From Rhizobium sp. 16-488-2b (GTDB taxonomy: Bacteria > Pseudomonadota > Alphaproteobacteria > Rhizobiales > Rhizobiaceae), in NCBI RefSeq assembly GCF_017741815.1, contig NZ_JAGHMF010000022.1, positions 26,732-90,731 on the forward strand: 64,000 bases of DNA. The letters run 5' to 3'. The notes under the pieces are model-generated. The model searched no databases and had not been told where the DNA came from. It saw nothing but the letters and a program-made list of their open reading frames with translations. The translations under genes were made by a program, and so were the position numbers. Positions 33,807 to 41,504 of the stretch are shown piece after piece. How positions within the stretch are numbered: position 1 is the first letter of the stretch; every line of letters begins with the position of its first letter.

Positions 33807-34754
33807 TCACCCCTTGACGGGCGTCTCGGCCACCGGCGTCAGCGGCTTGCGCGCATCGAACCACCCGACCAGATTGTCGACCACCAGATCGGCCATCGCA
33901 TTGCGGGTCGGAACCGAGCCCGAGGCGATGTGCGGCAACAACACGGCGTTCGGGAGCGCCATCAGCGCAGCCGGCACCGTCGGTTCGTCATAGAACACGT
34001 CGAGACCGGCAGCACCCAAGGCACCTGAAGACAGCGCCTCGATCAGCGCATCCTCGTCGACGGTCCAGCCGCGCCCGACATTGACGAATACGCCATCCGG
34101 CCCTAGTGCCTTCAGGATATCGGCATTGACGGTCTTGTGCGTCTGTGGCGTCTTCGGGACGATCGCGATCATCGTATCGACGGCTTCGGCGAGACCCTCC
34201 AGCGTCGGATAGTGATCGTAGGGCAGCGCCTCGTTGCGCGAGCGGGTGTGGTAGCTGATCTTCACCTTGAACGGCTCCAGCCGCTTGGCGATCTCCTGGC
34301 CGATGCGGCCGAGGCCGTAGAAGCCGACATGGCGGCCCTTCAGCGAGAAACGCGACAGCGGATAGCTCTGCCCCGGCTTCCAGTTGCCGGCGCGCAGCCA
34401 GTTTTCGGCGCGCGGAAATTCGCGGATGGTGTTGAGCAGCAGCCCGATCGCGGTGTCTGCCACTTCGTCGTTGAGGACGTCAGGTGTGTTGGTGACCACC
34501 ACGCCCTTGGTCGCGGCATGCCTGGCATCGACGCTGTCATAGCCGACGCCGAAGCTGGAGATCAGCTCCAGATTGGGCAGCGCATCGATATCGGCGGCGG
34601 AGAAGGTGCCCGATACGGCAACGCCGCGAATGCGGCCTGCGGTCTCCGCATCGAGCGACTTGGCGTCGGCCTCGATGACGTCAAAGCCTTCCTTCAGGCG
34701 CGCCAGAACGCGCTCGTGCATTTTCCACGGAACGAGAACAGCGGTACGGGACAT
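33807..34754 (-). CDS. D-isomer-specific 2-hydroxyacid dehydrogenase
   Basis: 315 residues, probably reducing glyoxylate, hydroxypyruvate or another 2-oxo acid with NAD(P)H. The nucleotide-binding motif is FYGLGRIGQEIAKRL (about 150) and the catalytic residues are Arg in VNVGRGWTVDEDAL, Glu in LDVFYDEPTVP and His in VLLPHIASG. GAGGAAACGTC precedes the ATG at 34754; the longer frame has a Pro/Arg-rich start that is not conserved. The LacI gene is 56 bases upstream in the same direction, so the two form an operon in which the regulator presumably responds to a related substrate. Substrate not determinable. Confidence 0.9.
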   Translation of the reverse strand: MSRTAVLVPWKMHERVLARLKEGFDVIEADAKSLDAETAGRIRGVAVSGTFSAADIDALPNLELISSFGVGYDSVDARHAATKGVVVTNTPDVLNDEVADTAIGLLLNTIREFPRAENWLRAGNWKPGQSYPLSRFSLKGRHVGFYGLGRIGQEIAKRLEPFKVKISYHTRSRNEALPYDHYPTLEGLAEAVDTMIAIVPKTPQTHKTVNADILKALGPDGVFVNVGRGWTVDEDALIEALSSGALGAAGLDVFYDEPTVPAALMALPNAVLLPHIASGSVPTRNAMADLVVDNLVGWFDARKPLTPVAETPVKG

Positions 34755-34810
34755 GACGTTTCCTCTTCGATTTGTCGCGCGCCCTGGATGACTTGGGATG
34801 AGGGCGGGGA

Positions 34811-35833
34811 TTATGACCGGGGCCGGAAGGGGCTGGTCGATTGGCGGATGCGCATCTCGGGCTTGATGAGATGGATGCCGTCGGGTTCGTGGCTGCCGGC
34901 GAGGCGATCGAGAAGCGCGCGGGCGGCGAGCCGGCCGACTTCGGCCTGGCCGTTCCACACGGTTGTCAGCGCCGGCATCGAGATCGACGCCTCCTCGAGA
35001 TCGTCATAACCGGTAACGGAAATATCGGTGCCGGGCACCAGGCCGGCGCGGGCGATGCCGTTCATCAGGCCGATGGCGACCAGATCGTTCCAGCAGACGG
35101 CGGCCGTGGGCTTCTGCGGCAGGGACAGGAAGTGCACCGCCGCCTCGAAGCCGCCCTGCATCGAGCGGGGGCCCGGAATGCGCAAGCCGGGATCGACCTC
35201 GATCTCCGCCTTGCGCAGCGCGTTGACATAGCCCTGGTACCGGTCGCGGCCGGTGGACGTCTGGTCGGTGCCGCCGATCATGGCGATCGAACGATGGCCG
35301 AGGCCGATCAGATGATTGGTGGCAAGCGAGATGCCGTAGCTGTCGTCGCCGCGATAGGTCGGCAGCTCCGATCCGTCCATCGAGCGGGCGACGAGAATGG
35401 CCGGCATGCCGTTGTCCTCGGCAAGCTGCATGTCCTCCGGCGGCGTGCCGATCGCCGGCGACATGATGACGCCATCGCCGCCGAGCTGCAGCAGCGTCTC
35501 GATGAAAGTGCGCTGCTTTTCGACGGAATCGTAATGGTTGGAGAGAATGAAGGTGTGCCGGCTGCGGTCGAGCTCGCTTTCGATCGCCTTCAGGATTTCC
35601 CCGTAGAACGGGTTCATGATGTCGTGCACGACGACGCCGATGATGCCCGAGCGCGAGGTGCGCAGGCTGGCGGCGCGGCGATTGTAGATATAGCCGAGCG
35701 CGCGCGCCTGTTCCTTGATCTTGTCGCGGGTGGCGCCGGCGACCAGCGGACTGTCGCGGAGCGCCAGGGATACGGTTGCGGTGGAAATGCCGAGCGTTTC
35801 GGCGATCGTCGAAAGCTTGATCTTCTGCGCCAC
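34811..35833 (-). CDS. LacI-family transcriptional regulator
   Basis: 340 residues. The N-terminal helix-turn-helix is MAQKIKLSTIAETLGISTAT followed by VSLALRDSPLVAG and the hinge; the ligand-binding domain has IMGVV-type strands (IIGVVVHDIMNPFYGEIL) and GGTDQTS. It is transcribed just ahead of a 2-hydroxyacid dehydrogenase gene and may control it. The start at 35833 begins MAQK. A 20-base inverted repeat (GTTTAAT...ATTAAAC) lies about 90 bases upstream and is a candidate operator. Ligand unknown. Confidence 0.93.
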   Translation of the reverse strand: MAQKIKLSTIAETLGISTATVSLALRDSPLVAGATRDKIKEQARALGYIYNRRAASLRTSRSGIIGVVVHDIMNPFYGEILKAIESELDRSRHTFILSNHYDSVEKQRTFIETLLQLGGDGVIMSPAIGTPPEDMQLAEDNGMPAILVARSMDGSELPTYRGDDSYGISLATNHLIGLGHRSIAMIGGTDQTSTGRDRYQGYVNALRKAEIEVDPGLRIPGPRSMQGGFEAAVHFLSLPQKPTAAVCWNDLVAIGLMNGIARAGLVPGTDISVTGYDDLEEASISMPALTTVWNGQAEVGRLAARALLDRLAGSHEPDGIHLIKPEMRIRQSTSPFRPRS

Positions 35834-35917
35834 TGTGCCTCCCGGATCGCGCGGAAGGACTGTGACGCGCGATGAACATATGCACCCGGCCAGCTGTGAG
35901 CCGAGCGTCCTTAAAAT

Positions 35918-35937
35918 GTTTAATTAAAAGATTAAAC
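35918..35937. promoter_or_regulatory. Inverted repeat upstream of the LacI gene
   Basis: GTTTAAT (35918-35924) and ATTAAAC (35931-35937) are perfect 7-bp arms with a six-base spacer. It lies in the 136-base gap between the MarR stop and the LacI start, in a locally AT-rich stretch, where an autoregulatory LacI operator is expected. The binding protein is inferred. Confidence 0.4.
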
Positions 35938-35969
35938 CGGAGCAGGCAATTTCTAATTTCACAAAACCG

Positions 35970-36482
35970 TCAGATTTCATCCGGCTCGTCGAGCACGATG
36001 GCATCGGCCTGCAGATTGCCGTCGATCGCCTTCAGAAGCCGCACCAGATTGCGGATTTCCTTCTCGGAAAAATCGAGCGTCGCCAGCCGGTCGCAGGCTG
36101 TCGCGGCCTGTTCGATGGCAGCAACACTGCCGCGGCCGAGATCGGTGAGGTAGACCTTGGTGAGGCGCGCGTCGTCGGCATCGGCCTTGCGCTCGAGAAA
36201 GCCCTGCGCCTCCATGCGGCCGATCGTGCGCGTCATGGTCGGCGCCTTGACGCCGAGCTTGTGCGCCAAGGCGCCTGCCGTCATGCCGTCGCTTTCGGCG
36301 AGCGACGTGATCACGCCATCCTGCCCGGCATAGAGCCCGCTCTCCAGAAGGTTGCGGGAGAGCACGGTGCGCATCGAGCGGGCGGCCTGCGTCAAAGCCG
36401 GCGAAAGATCGACCACCGTATACTCGGTCTGGTCCTTCTTCTTCGACTTCTGCTTCTTGCCGTCCTTGTGCTTCTTACCCAT
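35970..36482 (-). CDS. MarR-family transcriptional regulator with basic N-terminal extension
   Basis: 170 residues. The first 18 (GKKHKDGKKQKSKKK) are almost all Lys, Gly and polar, an unusual basic tail before the MarR domain. The winged helix is visible at AGALAHKLGVKAPTMTRTIG followed by the wing (ERKADADDARLTKVYLT), and the flanking helices form the dimer interface. ATG 36482 is chosen because AAGGGA precedes it. It is divergent from a creatininase-family gene, with inverted repeats in the 185-base gap, so autoregulation and control of the neighbour are likely. Confidence 0.88.
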   Translation of the reverse strand: MGKKHKDGKKQKSKKKDQTEYTVVDLSPALTQAARSMRTVLSRNLLESGLYAGQDGVITSLAESDGMTAGALAHKLGVKAPTMTRTIGRMEAQGFLERKADADDARLTKVYLTDLGRGSVAAIEQAATACDRLATLDFSEKEIRNLVRLLKAIDGNLQADAIVLDEPDEI

Positions 36483-36590
36483 TGCCGTCCCTTTGATCTT
36501 GCCGCGCCCTGCACCCAATTGAGGTTGTGAGGGACGGCAACAGTTTCATTTGGCGCCTAAGCCTTCCTCCAAATCCATTTTGATTTAAAG

Positions 36591-36649
36591 GCTTATGCAT
36601 TAAGCATTGAGATCGTTGCGTTATGACATTGCGCATGATCTCGTCATAA
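36591..36649. promoter_or_regulatory. Two inverted repeats in the MarR/creatininase divergent region
   Basis: The first dyad is GCTTA (36591-36595) and TAAGC (36601-36605) around TGCAT. The second has TTATGAC (36621-36627) and GTCATAA (36643-36649). Both lie in the gap between the two divergent starts (36482 and 36668). Assignment to the MarR protein is inference from position. Confidence 0.45.
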
Positions 36650-36667
36650 ACAAGAGGCCTTAGCCGG

Positions 36668-37459
36668 ATGAACGCGCCAGCGACCGAGTTCGACGACCAC
36701 GATCCGCAATTTTCTGGTGCGGAGCGCGAGCGGCACATCGTTGTCCTGCCGCTCGGCGCCCATGAACAGCACGGCCCTCACCTTCCCTTCGATACCGACA
36801 CGCTGATCGCCGACGGCATCGTTAGCAGGCTCAAAACCGCGCTTCCCAAGACCCTTCCGGTGACCTTCCTGCCGACGGAATCAGTCGGCTACTCAATCGA
36901 GCATATGGATGTGACAGGAACGCAAACGCTATCCTACGGCGAGGCGATCGAACGCTGGCTCGGCATTGCCGGCAAATTGTCGCGACAGGGCATCCGCAAA
37001 TTCGTCATGCTCAACGCCCATGGCGGCAATTCTCCGCTGATGACTGTTGTCGCCACCGAAGCCCGCGTGCGCTTCAACATGCTCGCCGTCGCCACCAGCT
37101 GGACCCGCTTCGGCCTGCCCGATGGGGTGATCTCGCCGGAAGAAAAGGCGATCGACATCCACGGCGGCGACATCGAGACCTCGGTGATGCTGGCGCTGCA
37201 CCCGGACAAGGTGGACATGGCGAAAGCCGAGAACTTCCCCTCCCGCCAATCCGACTTCGCCGTCCGCTACAAGCACCTGCGCGCCTACGGCCCCCACGCC
37301 TTCGGCTGGAAAATGTCCGACCTCAACGATAAAGGCGTCGCCGGCAACGCGGCCAAGGCGACCGCCGCAAAAGGCGAGGCGCTGATCGCCCACGCGGTGA
37401 AGGGGCTGGTGGAATTGCTGGAGGATGTGGACGCCTTCGACGTGGACACGCTGACATAG
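36668..37459 (+). CDS. Creatininase-family amidohydrolase
   Basis: 263 residues. Metal-binding residues are seen in PLGAHEQHGPHLPFDTD (about 28-44), NAHGGN and DIHGGDIETS, the standard creatininase set for Zn or Mn. The family includes creatinine amidohydrolase, formamide hydrolases such as ArfB, and MftE. The gene has no mft or arf neighbours, so the substrate is not known. It begins with an N-terminal segment before the first metal ligand. It is divergent from a MarR-type gene and probably under its control. Cytoplasmic. Confidence 0.9.
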   Translation: MNAPATEFDDHDPQFSGAERERHIVVLPLGAHEQHGPHLPFDTDTLIADGIVSRLKTALPKTLPVTFLPTESVGYSIEHMDVTGTQTLSYGEAIERWLGIAGKLSRQGIRKFVMLNAHGGNSPLMTVVATEARVRFNMLAVATSWTRFGLPDGVISPEEKAIDIHGGDIETSVMLALHPDKVDMAKAENFPSRQSDFAVRYKHLRAYGPHAFGWKMSDLNDKGVAGNAAKATAAKGEALIAHAVKGLVELLEDVDAFDVDTLT

Positions 37460-37531
37460 CGGGCCGCTTGTATCGGCGCGGGGTTTTTATCATATTGATT
37501 GCAATCGCAGTGGCTCACCAAGGAGGCCCGC

Positions 37532-37861
37532 ATGCGCATTTCCGTGAAAGAGGCTGAAGGTCAGCTGACAGAACTGGTCCGCCTTGCCAATCAGGGCGAA
37601 GAGATTGTGCTGACGCAGGATGGCCAGCCCGCCGTTCGGCTCGAGCCGGTTACCGGCTTTATCAAGGACCCGGTCAAACGAGGCGAGCTTATTCGGCGCC
37701 TGCAGGAGGACGTCAGGGTGAAGCAACTGATGACCCGTGAGGAGAAGTCCCGGCTGATCGACAGACTGCAGGAAGAGGTACGGCAGTTGAACCTGCCACC
37801 CGGCCCGGACGCCGCTCATAGCCAGGATTTCCTCTACGACGAAGACGGCCTGCCGAAGTGA
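37532..37861 (+). CDS. Phd/YefM-like antitoxin
   Basis: 109 residues starting MRISVKEAEGQLTELVRLAN, with QGEEIVLTQDGQPAVRLEPV, the Phd/YefM N-terminal signature, and a helical, charged tail that would neutralise the toxin. ATG 37532 has AAGGAGG eight bases upstream; a TTG/ATT-type upstream start is unlikely. The stop TGA (37859-37861) overlaps the GTG start of the PIN toxin, the classical TA arrangement. It probably represses its own operon. Confidence 0.88.
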   Translation: MRISVKEAEGQLTELVRLANQGEEIVLTQDGQPAVRLEPVTGFIKDPVKRGELIRRLQEDVRVKQLMTREEKSRLIDRLQEEVRQLNLPPGPDAAHSQDFLYDEDGLPK

Positions 37862-38256
37862 TCGCCGTCGACACGTCGGCATTGATCGCGATCTTGGCAA
37901 ACGAACCGCAGGCACCTTCCTGCCGCAAGATATTCGAAAGCGAGGAGCTGATCCTGGTGTCGGCCGGGACGGTGCTTGAGGCGCTAATCGTCGCAGCAAG
38001 GAGAGGGATGTCCAACCAGATGAGCACGATTCTTTCGGCCATCACCGTGAAGATTGTCGACGTCACCCCAGCCCGCGCAGAACTCGCGGCAGCCGCCTAC
38101 CGTTCGTGGGGCAAGAACTTCCATTCTGCTTCCCTAAACTTCGGCGATTGCTTCGCCTACGCCACGGCGAAGGAATTCAATTGCCCCCTGCTTTTCATCG
38201 GCAATGACTTCGCCCAGGCCGATATCCCATCGGCTATCGCGGCCTCCACATCCTAA
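37858..38256 (+). CDS. PIN-domain toxin (VapC-like)
   Basis: 132 residues. PIN acidic residues: Asp5 in MIAVDTSALIAIL, Glu near 42 in VLEALIVAARRG, Asp in NFGDCFAYATAK and Asp in FIGNDFAQADI. The GTG start (37858) overlaps the antitoxin stop (GTGA), so translation is coupled. It is an RNase toxin in the VapC family. The pair is independent of the pair at 6427-7035; the two toxins are not close relatives. Confidence 0.92.
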   Translation: MIAVDTSALIAILANEPQAPSCRKIFESEELILVSAGTVLEALIVAARRGMSNQMSTILSAITVKIVDVTPARAELAAAAYRSWGKNFHSASLNFGDCFAYATAKEFNCPLLFIGNDFAQADIPSAIAASTS

Positions 38257-38276
38257 TGTGATCTTATAACATACGA
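38257..38276. promoter_or_regulatory. Possible Zur-type operator before the CobW gene
   Basis: TGTGATCTTATAACATACGA lies directly after the toxin stop and about 100 bases upstream of the CobW ATG. Its TTATAACATA core resembles the palindromic Zur consensus of Proteobacteria, and its outer bases are partly symmetrical. COG0523 genes are often Zur-regulated. Assignment is from memory of the motif and needs a matrix search. Confidence 0.35.
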
Positions 38277-38373
38277 ATCCCTTTGAACTGCCGCGCCGCA
38301 CCCCTTATATGAGACGACGAATTTGAAAGGCCCGGGACAAACCCCGAGCAAGCCCCCACCTATCGAGGTTCTC

Positions 38374-39507
38374 ATGACCGACGCTCTCCAGACGCAACCC
38401 AAGCCCATCCCCGTCACTGTTCTCACCGGCTACCTCGGCGCCGGCAAGACGACGCTGTTGAACCGCATCCTGACGGAAGCGCATGGCAAGAAGTATGCCG
38501 TCATCGTCAACGAGTTCGGCGAGATCGGCATCGACAACGACCTCATCGTCGAATCCGACGAAGAAATCTACGAGATGAACAATGGCTGTGTCTGTTGCAC
38601 GGTGCGCGGCGACCTGATCCGTGTCGTCGAAGGCCTGATGCGCCGCCCCGGCCGCTTCGACGGCATCATCGTCGAAACGACGGGCCTTGCCGATCCGGTG
38701 CCGGTTGCCCAGACCTTCTTCATGGATGACGACGTCCGCGCCAAGACCGAGCTCGATGCCGTGGTCGCCCTAGTCGACGCCAAGCACCTGCCGCTGCGCC
38801 TGAAGGACAGCCGCGAGGCCGAAGACCAGATCGCCTTTGCCGACGTCGTGCTGATCAACAAGACCGACCTCGTCACCCCGGAAGAACTGGCGCAGATCGA
38901 AGACGTCGTGCGCGCCATCAACCCGTCGGCCCGCGTCTACAAGACCAGCCGCTCCGGCGTCGATCTCGCCCGCGTGCTCGACCAGGGCGCCTTCAACCTG
39001 GAACGCGCGCTGGAAAACGACCCGCACTTCCTCGACCACGATCACCCCGACCATGTCTGCGGTCCCGATTGCGGCCACGACCACCATCATCACGCGCACG
39101 ACCATGATCACGATCATCACCACCACGATCATGACCACGGGCACGACCATCACCATGATCACGGACACGACCACCATCACCACGGCGCCGTCTCCCCGAT
39201 CCACGACGTGACGGTGCAGTCGGTTTCGCTGCGCGGCGGCGAGATGAACCCGGATCGTTTCTTCCCCTGGATCCAGAAGATCACCCAGACGCAGGGCCCG
39301 AACATCCTGCGCCTCAAGGGCATCATCGCGTTTAAGGGCGATGCCGAGCGCTATGTGGTTCAGGGCGTGCACATGATCATCGAAGGCGACCACCAGCGCG
39401 CCTGGAAGGACGGCGAGAAGCGCGAGACGCGTCTCGTCTTCATCGGCCGCGAGCTTGACCGCGAAAAGCTCGAAGCTTCCTTCAAGGCGTGCGAGGCCGC
39501 TGCCTGA
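38374..39507 (+). CDS. CobW/COG0523 GTPase with long His-rich loop (zinc metallochaperone type)
   Basis: 377 residues. The P-loop GYLGAGKTTLLN (about 19-30) is followed by the metal-binding CVCC at about 70-73 and GTPase switch motifs (VETTGLADP, NKTD). A loop of about 50 residues (nt 39037-39186) consists almost only of His, Asp and Gly, with about 30 His; it is far longer than needed and would bind zinc or other divalent metals. It is followed by the C-terminal CobW domain. ATG 38374 is chosen because it starts the family-like TDALQTQPKPIPVTVLTG. It overlaps the WD40 gene by one base. Confidence 0.93.
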   Translation: MTDALQTQPKPIPVTVLTGYLGAGKTTLLNRILTEAHGKKYAVIVNEFGEIGIDNDLIVESDEEIYEMNNGCVCCTVRGDLIRVVEGLMRRPGRFDGIIVETTGLADPVPVAQTFFMDDDVRAKTELDAVVALVDAKHLPLRLKDSREAEDQIAFADVVLINKTDLVTPEELAQIEDVVRAINPSARVYKTSRSGVDLARVLDQGAFNLERALENDPHFLDHDHPDHVCGPDCGHDHHHHAHDHDHDHHHHDHDHGHDHHHDHGHDHHHHGAVSPIHDVTVQSVSLRGGEMNPDRFFPWIQKITQTQGPNILRLKGIIAFKGDAERYVVQGVHMIIEGDHQRAWKDGEKRETRLVFIGRELDREKLEASFKACEAAA

Positions 39508-40496
39508 TGCCGACTGTTGCCCCGTTTGATCTCGACGGCCATATCCTGGCCGTCGAATTTTTAGGTGATACCCCTTTCTTCGCCAGCGCCACCGGCACGT
39601 TTCACCGGCTGGATGGCTCTGAGAAAGTCACAGAAGCCCATCAGGGCATGCTCACCTGCATCCGCGATCCCTATAGCGAAAGCCTGATTTCGGGCGGCGA
39701 AGACGGCAAGGTGCTGCGGATTGCCGCCGATGGCAGCGTCACCGAGCTGGCGCATGCGCCGCGCAAGTGGATCTCGCAGCTCGCCGCCGGCCCGCAGGGT
39801 GCCATCGCCTATTCCCACGGCAAGAGCGCGATCGTTCGCCTCGCCGACGGCGCCACCCGCGAATTCACCGAGGAACGCACCGTCGAAGGCCTCGCCTTTG
39901 CCCCCAAGGGCATGCGCGTCGCCGCCGCCCGCTATAATGGCGTGTCGCTGCATTGGGTCGTGGGCGAAGCCAAGCCCGTCGATCTCGAATGGAAAGGCGC
40001 TCATACCGGCGTCACCTTCTCGCCGGATGGCAACTTCCTCGTCACGACCATGCAGGAAAACGCGCTCCACGGCTGGAAGCTCGACACCAAGCCTGGCGCC
40101 GAAGCCCGCCACATGCGCATGACCGGCTACCCCGCCAAGGTCAAGTCGCTCTCCTGGTCGGCCAAGGGCAAGTGGCTGGCCTCATCAGGCGCACCGGCCG
40201 CCATCGTCTGGCCGTTCTCCGGCAAGGACGGCCCGATGGGCAAGGCGCCGCTCGAACTCGGCACCCGCGCCAACATTATGGCGACATCGGTCAAGTTCCA
40301 CCCGGCCGAAGATATCCTCGCTATTGGTTTCATCGACGGCATGATCCTCGCCGTTCGCCTCGCCGACAGCAAGGAAGCGCTGATCCGCCGCCCCGGCAAG
40401 GGTGCGATCACGGCCATGAGCTGGAGCAAGAACGGCAAGCTGCTGGCCTTCGCCTCGGAAGCCGGCGATTGCGGCGTGGTCGATATCGCCGCCTAA
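39507..40496 (+). CDS. WD40-like beta-propeller protein
   Basis: 329 residues with repeated beta-propeller blades, for example LTCIRDPYSESLISGGEDGK and TGVTFSPDGNFLVTTMQENA, and no signal peptide, so it is probably cytoplasmic. The ATG overlaps the CobW stop (TGATG), implying coupled translation. A cytoplasmic WD40 protein co-encoded with a COG0523 GTPase suggests it could be a partner or client in metal delivery; this is inference from gene order. The last bases of the gene (TAA) are the first bases of an interspersed repeat. Confidence 0.8.
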   Translation: MPTVAPFDLDGHILAVEFLGDTPFFASATGTFHRLDGSEKVTEAHQGMLTCIRDPYSESLISGGEDGKVLRIAADGSVTELAHAPRKWISQLAAGPQGAIAYSHGKSAIVRLADGATREFTEERTVEGLAFAPKGMRVAAARYNGVSLHWVVGEAKPVDLEWKGAHTGVTFSPDGNFLVTTMQENALHGWKLDTKPGAEARHMRMTGYPAKVKSLSWSAKGKWLASSGAPAAIVWPFSGKDGPMGKAPLELGTRANIMATSVKFHPAEDILAIGFIDGMILAVRLADSKEALIRRPGKGAITAMSWSKNGKLLAFASEAGDCGVVDIAA

Positions 40497-40566
40497 AGCA
40501 TGTCGCACAAAACTGTGCAGCGGTTTTGCGGCACCGACATGCGACAGAACAAAAACTTAAAGCGTG
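40495..40566 (+). repeat. Short interspersed repeat (TAAAGCATGTCGC element), plus copy
   Basis: AAAGCATGTCGCACAAAACTG, then GTGCAGCGGTTTTGCGGC and ACAAAAACTTAAAGCGTG, closely matching the minus-strand element at 32195-32262. The TAA stop of the WD40 gene overlaps the first bases, as the cyclase stop overlaps the other copy. A further AAAGCGTG...CACGCTTT hairpin follows at about 40560-40600. Confidence 0.75.
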
Positions 40567-40683
40567 ACGAGCGAATCCGAAGGATCGCGACACGCTTTAA
40601 GACACATATCCCGAGACTGGCCACCGGTTTCGGGATAAGACACGCTTGAAAACAGTTGGCGTGAAAACAGAGAGCTTAGCCAG

Positions 40684-41493
40684 ATGTCGCAGACCAGAAC
40701 CGCCATCGCCGAAACCGCAGCCGCCAACGATGCCTCGGCATGGGTGTTGATCCGCGCCGAGGCCCTGGCGCTCTGCGAACGCGAACCGGTCTTGCGGCCT
40801 CTTTTGACATCGCAGGTGATCGAGGCTGCGGATAGCGCGACAATCGTTGCCCGCGTGCTCGCCGCGCGCCTGTCGCGCGCCGATGTCGATACGGCGGCTC
40901 TGACGACGCTCCTCCAGGAGACGCTGACCCCTGATATCCTGACCGATATCCAGGCCGACCTTATGGCGGTGCGCAAGCGCGATCCGGCCTGCACGACCTA
41001 TCTGCATGCGCTGCTAAATCTGAAGGGCTTCCACGCCCTGCAGATCCACCGCGCCGCCCACAAACTGTGGAATGACGGCCGCGTCGAGGTCGCCAGCTGG
41101 CTGTCTAATCTCGCCTCACTGGTCTTCGGCCCGGATATCCACCCGGCATCAAGGATCGGCTCCGGCATCATGCTCGACCACGGCTCCGGTATCGTCATTG
41201 GCGAAACGGCCGTTATCGAGGACGAGGTCTCCATCCTGCAGGGCGTCACGCTCGGCGGCACCGGCAAGGAAACCGGAGACCGCCACCCGAAAATCCGTCG
41301 CGGCGTGATGATCGGCGCCGGCGCCAAGATCCTCGGCAATATCGAGATCGGCGCCTTTAGCAAGGTGGCGGCCGGCAGCGTGGTGGTGAAGCCGGTTCCG
41401 GCCCATTGCACGGTGGCCGGCGTCCCGGCAGCGGTGGTGCGCATCCATTCGGCCAGCGAAATCCCTGCCGAGAGCATGGACCAGAATATCTGA
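40684..41493 (+). CDS. cysE: Serine O-acetyltransferase
   Basis: 269 residues. Acetylates serine with acetyl-CoA for cysteine synthesis. The N-terminal helical domain (to about 130) contains DPACTTYLHALLNLKGFHAL, and the left-handed beta-helix domain has the hexapeptide repeats (GIMLDHGSGIVIGETAVI; GVMIGAGAKILGNIEIG) with the catalytic His in LDHGSG and KVAAGSVVVKPVPAHCTVAG. The C terminus IHSASEIPAESMDQNI is the tail that binds CysK in the family (ending in Ile). Its 5' region contains a repeat but no SAM or T-box element that I can see. Confidence 0.96.
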   Translation: MSQTRTAIAETAAANDASAWVLIRAEALALCEREPVLRPLLTSQVIEAADSATIVARVLAARLSRADVDTAALTTLLQETLTPDILTDIQADLMAVRKRDPACTTYLHALLNLKGFHALQIHRAAHKLWNDGRVEVASWLSNLASLVFGPDIHPASRIGSGIMLDHGSGIVIGETAVIEDEVSILQGVTLGGTGKETGDRHPKIRRGVMIGAGAKILGNIEIGAFSKVAAGSVVVKPVPAHCTVAGVPAAVVRIHSASEIPAESMDQNI

Positions 41494-41504
41494 GCCTAAA
41501 CTGG

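Noticed and set aside
39037..39186. Tandem-repeat-like stretch of CAC/GAC/CAT codons that looks like a simple repeat or CRISPR-like array
   Set aside because: It is the His/Asp-rich loop of the CobW protein in frame; no spacer-repeat structure.
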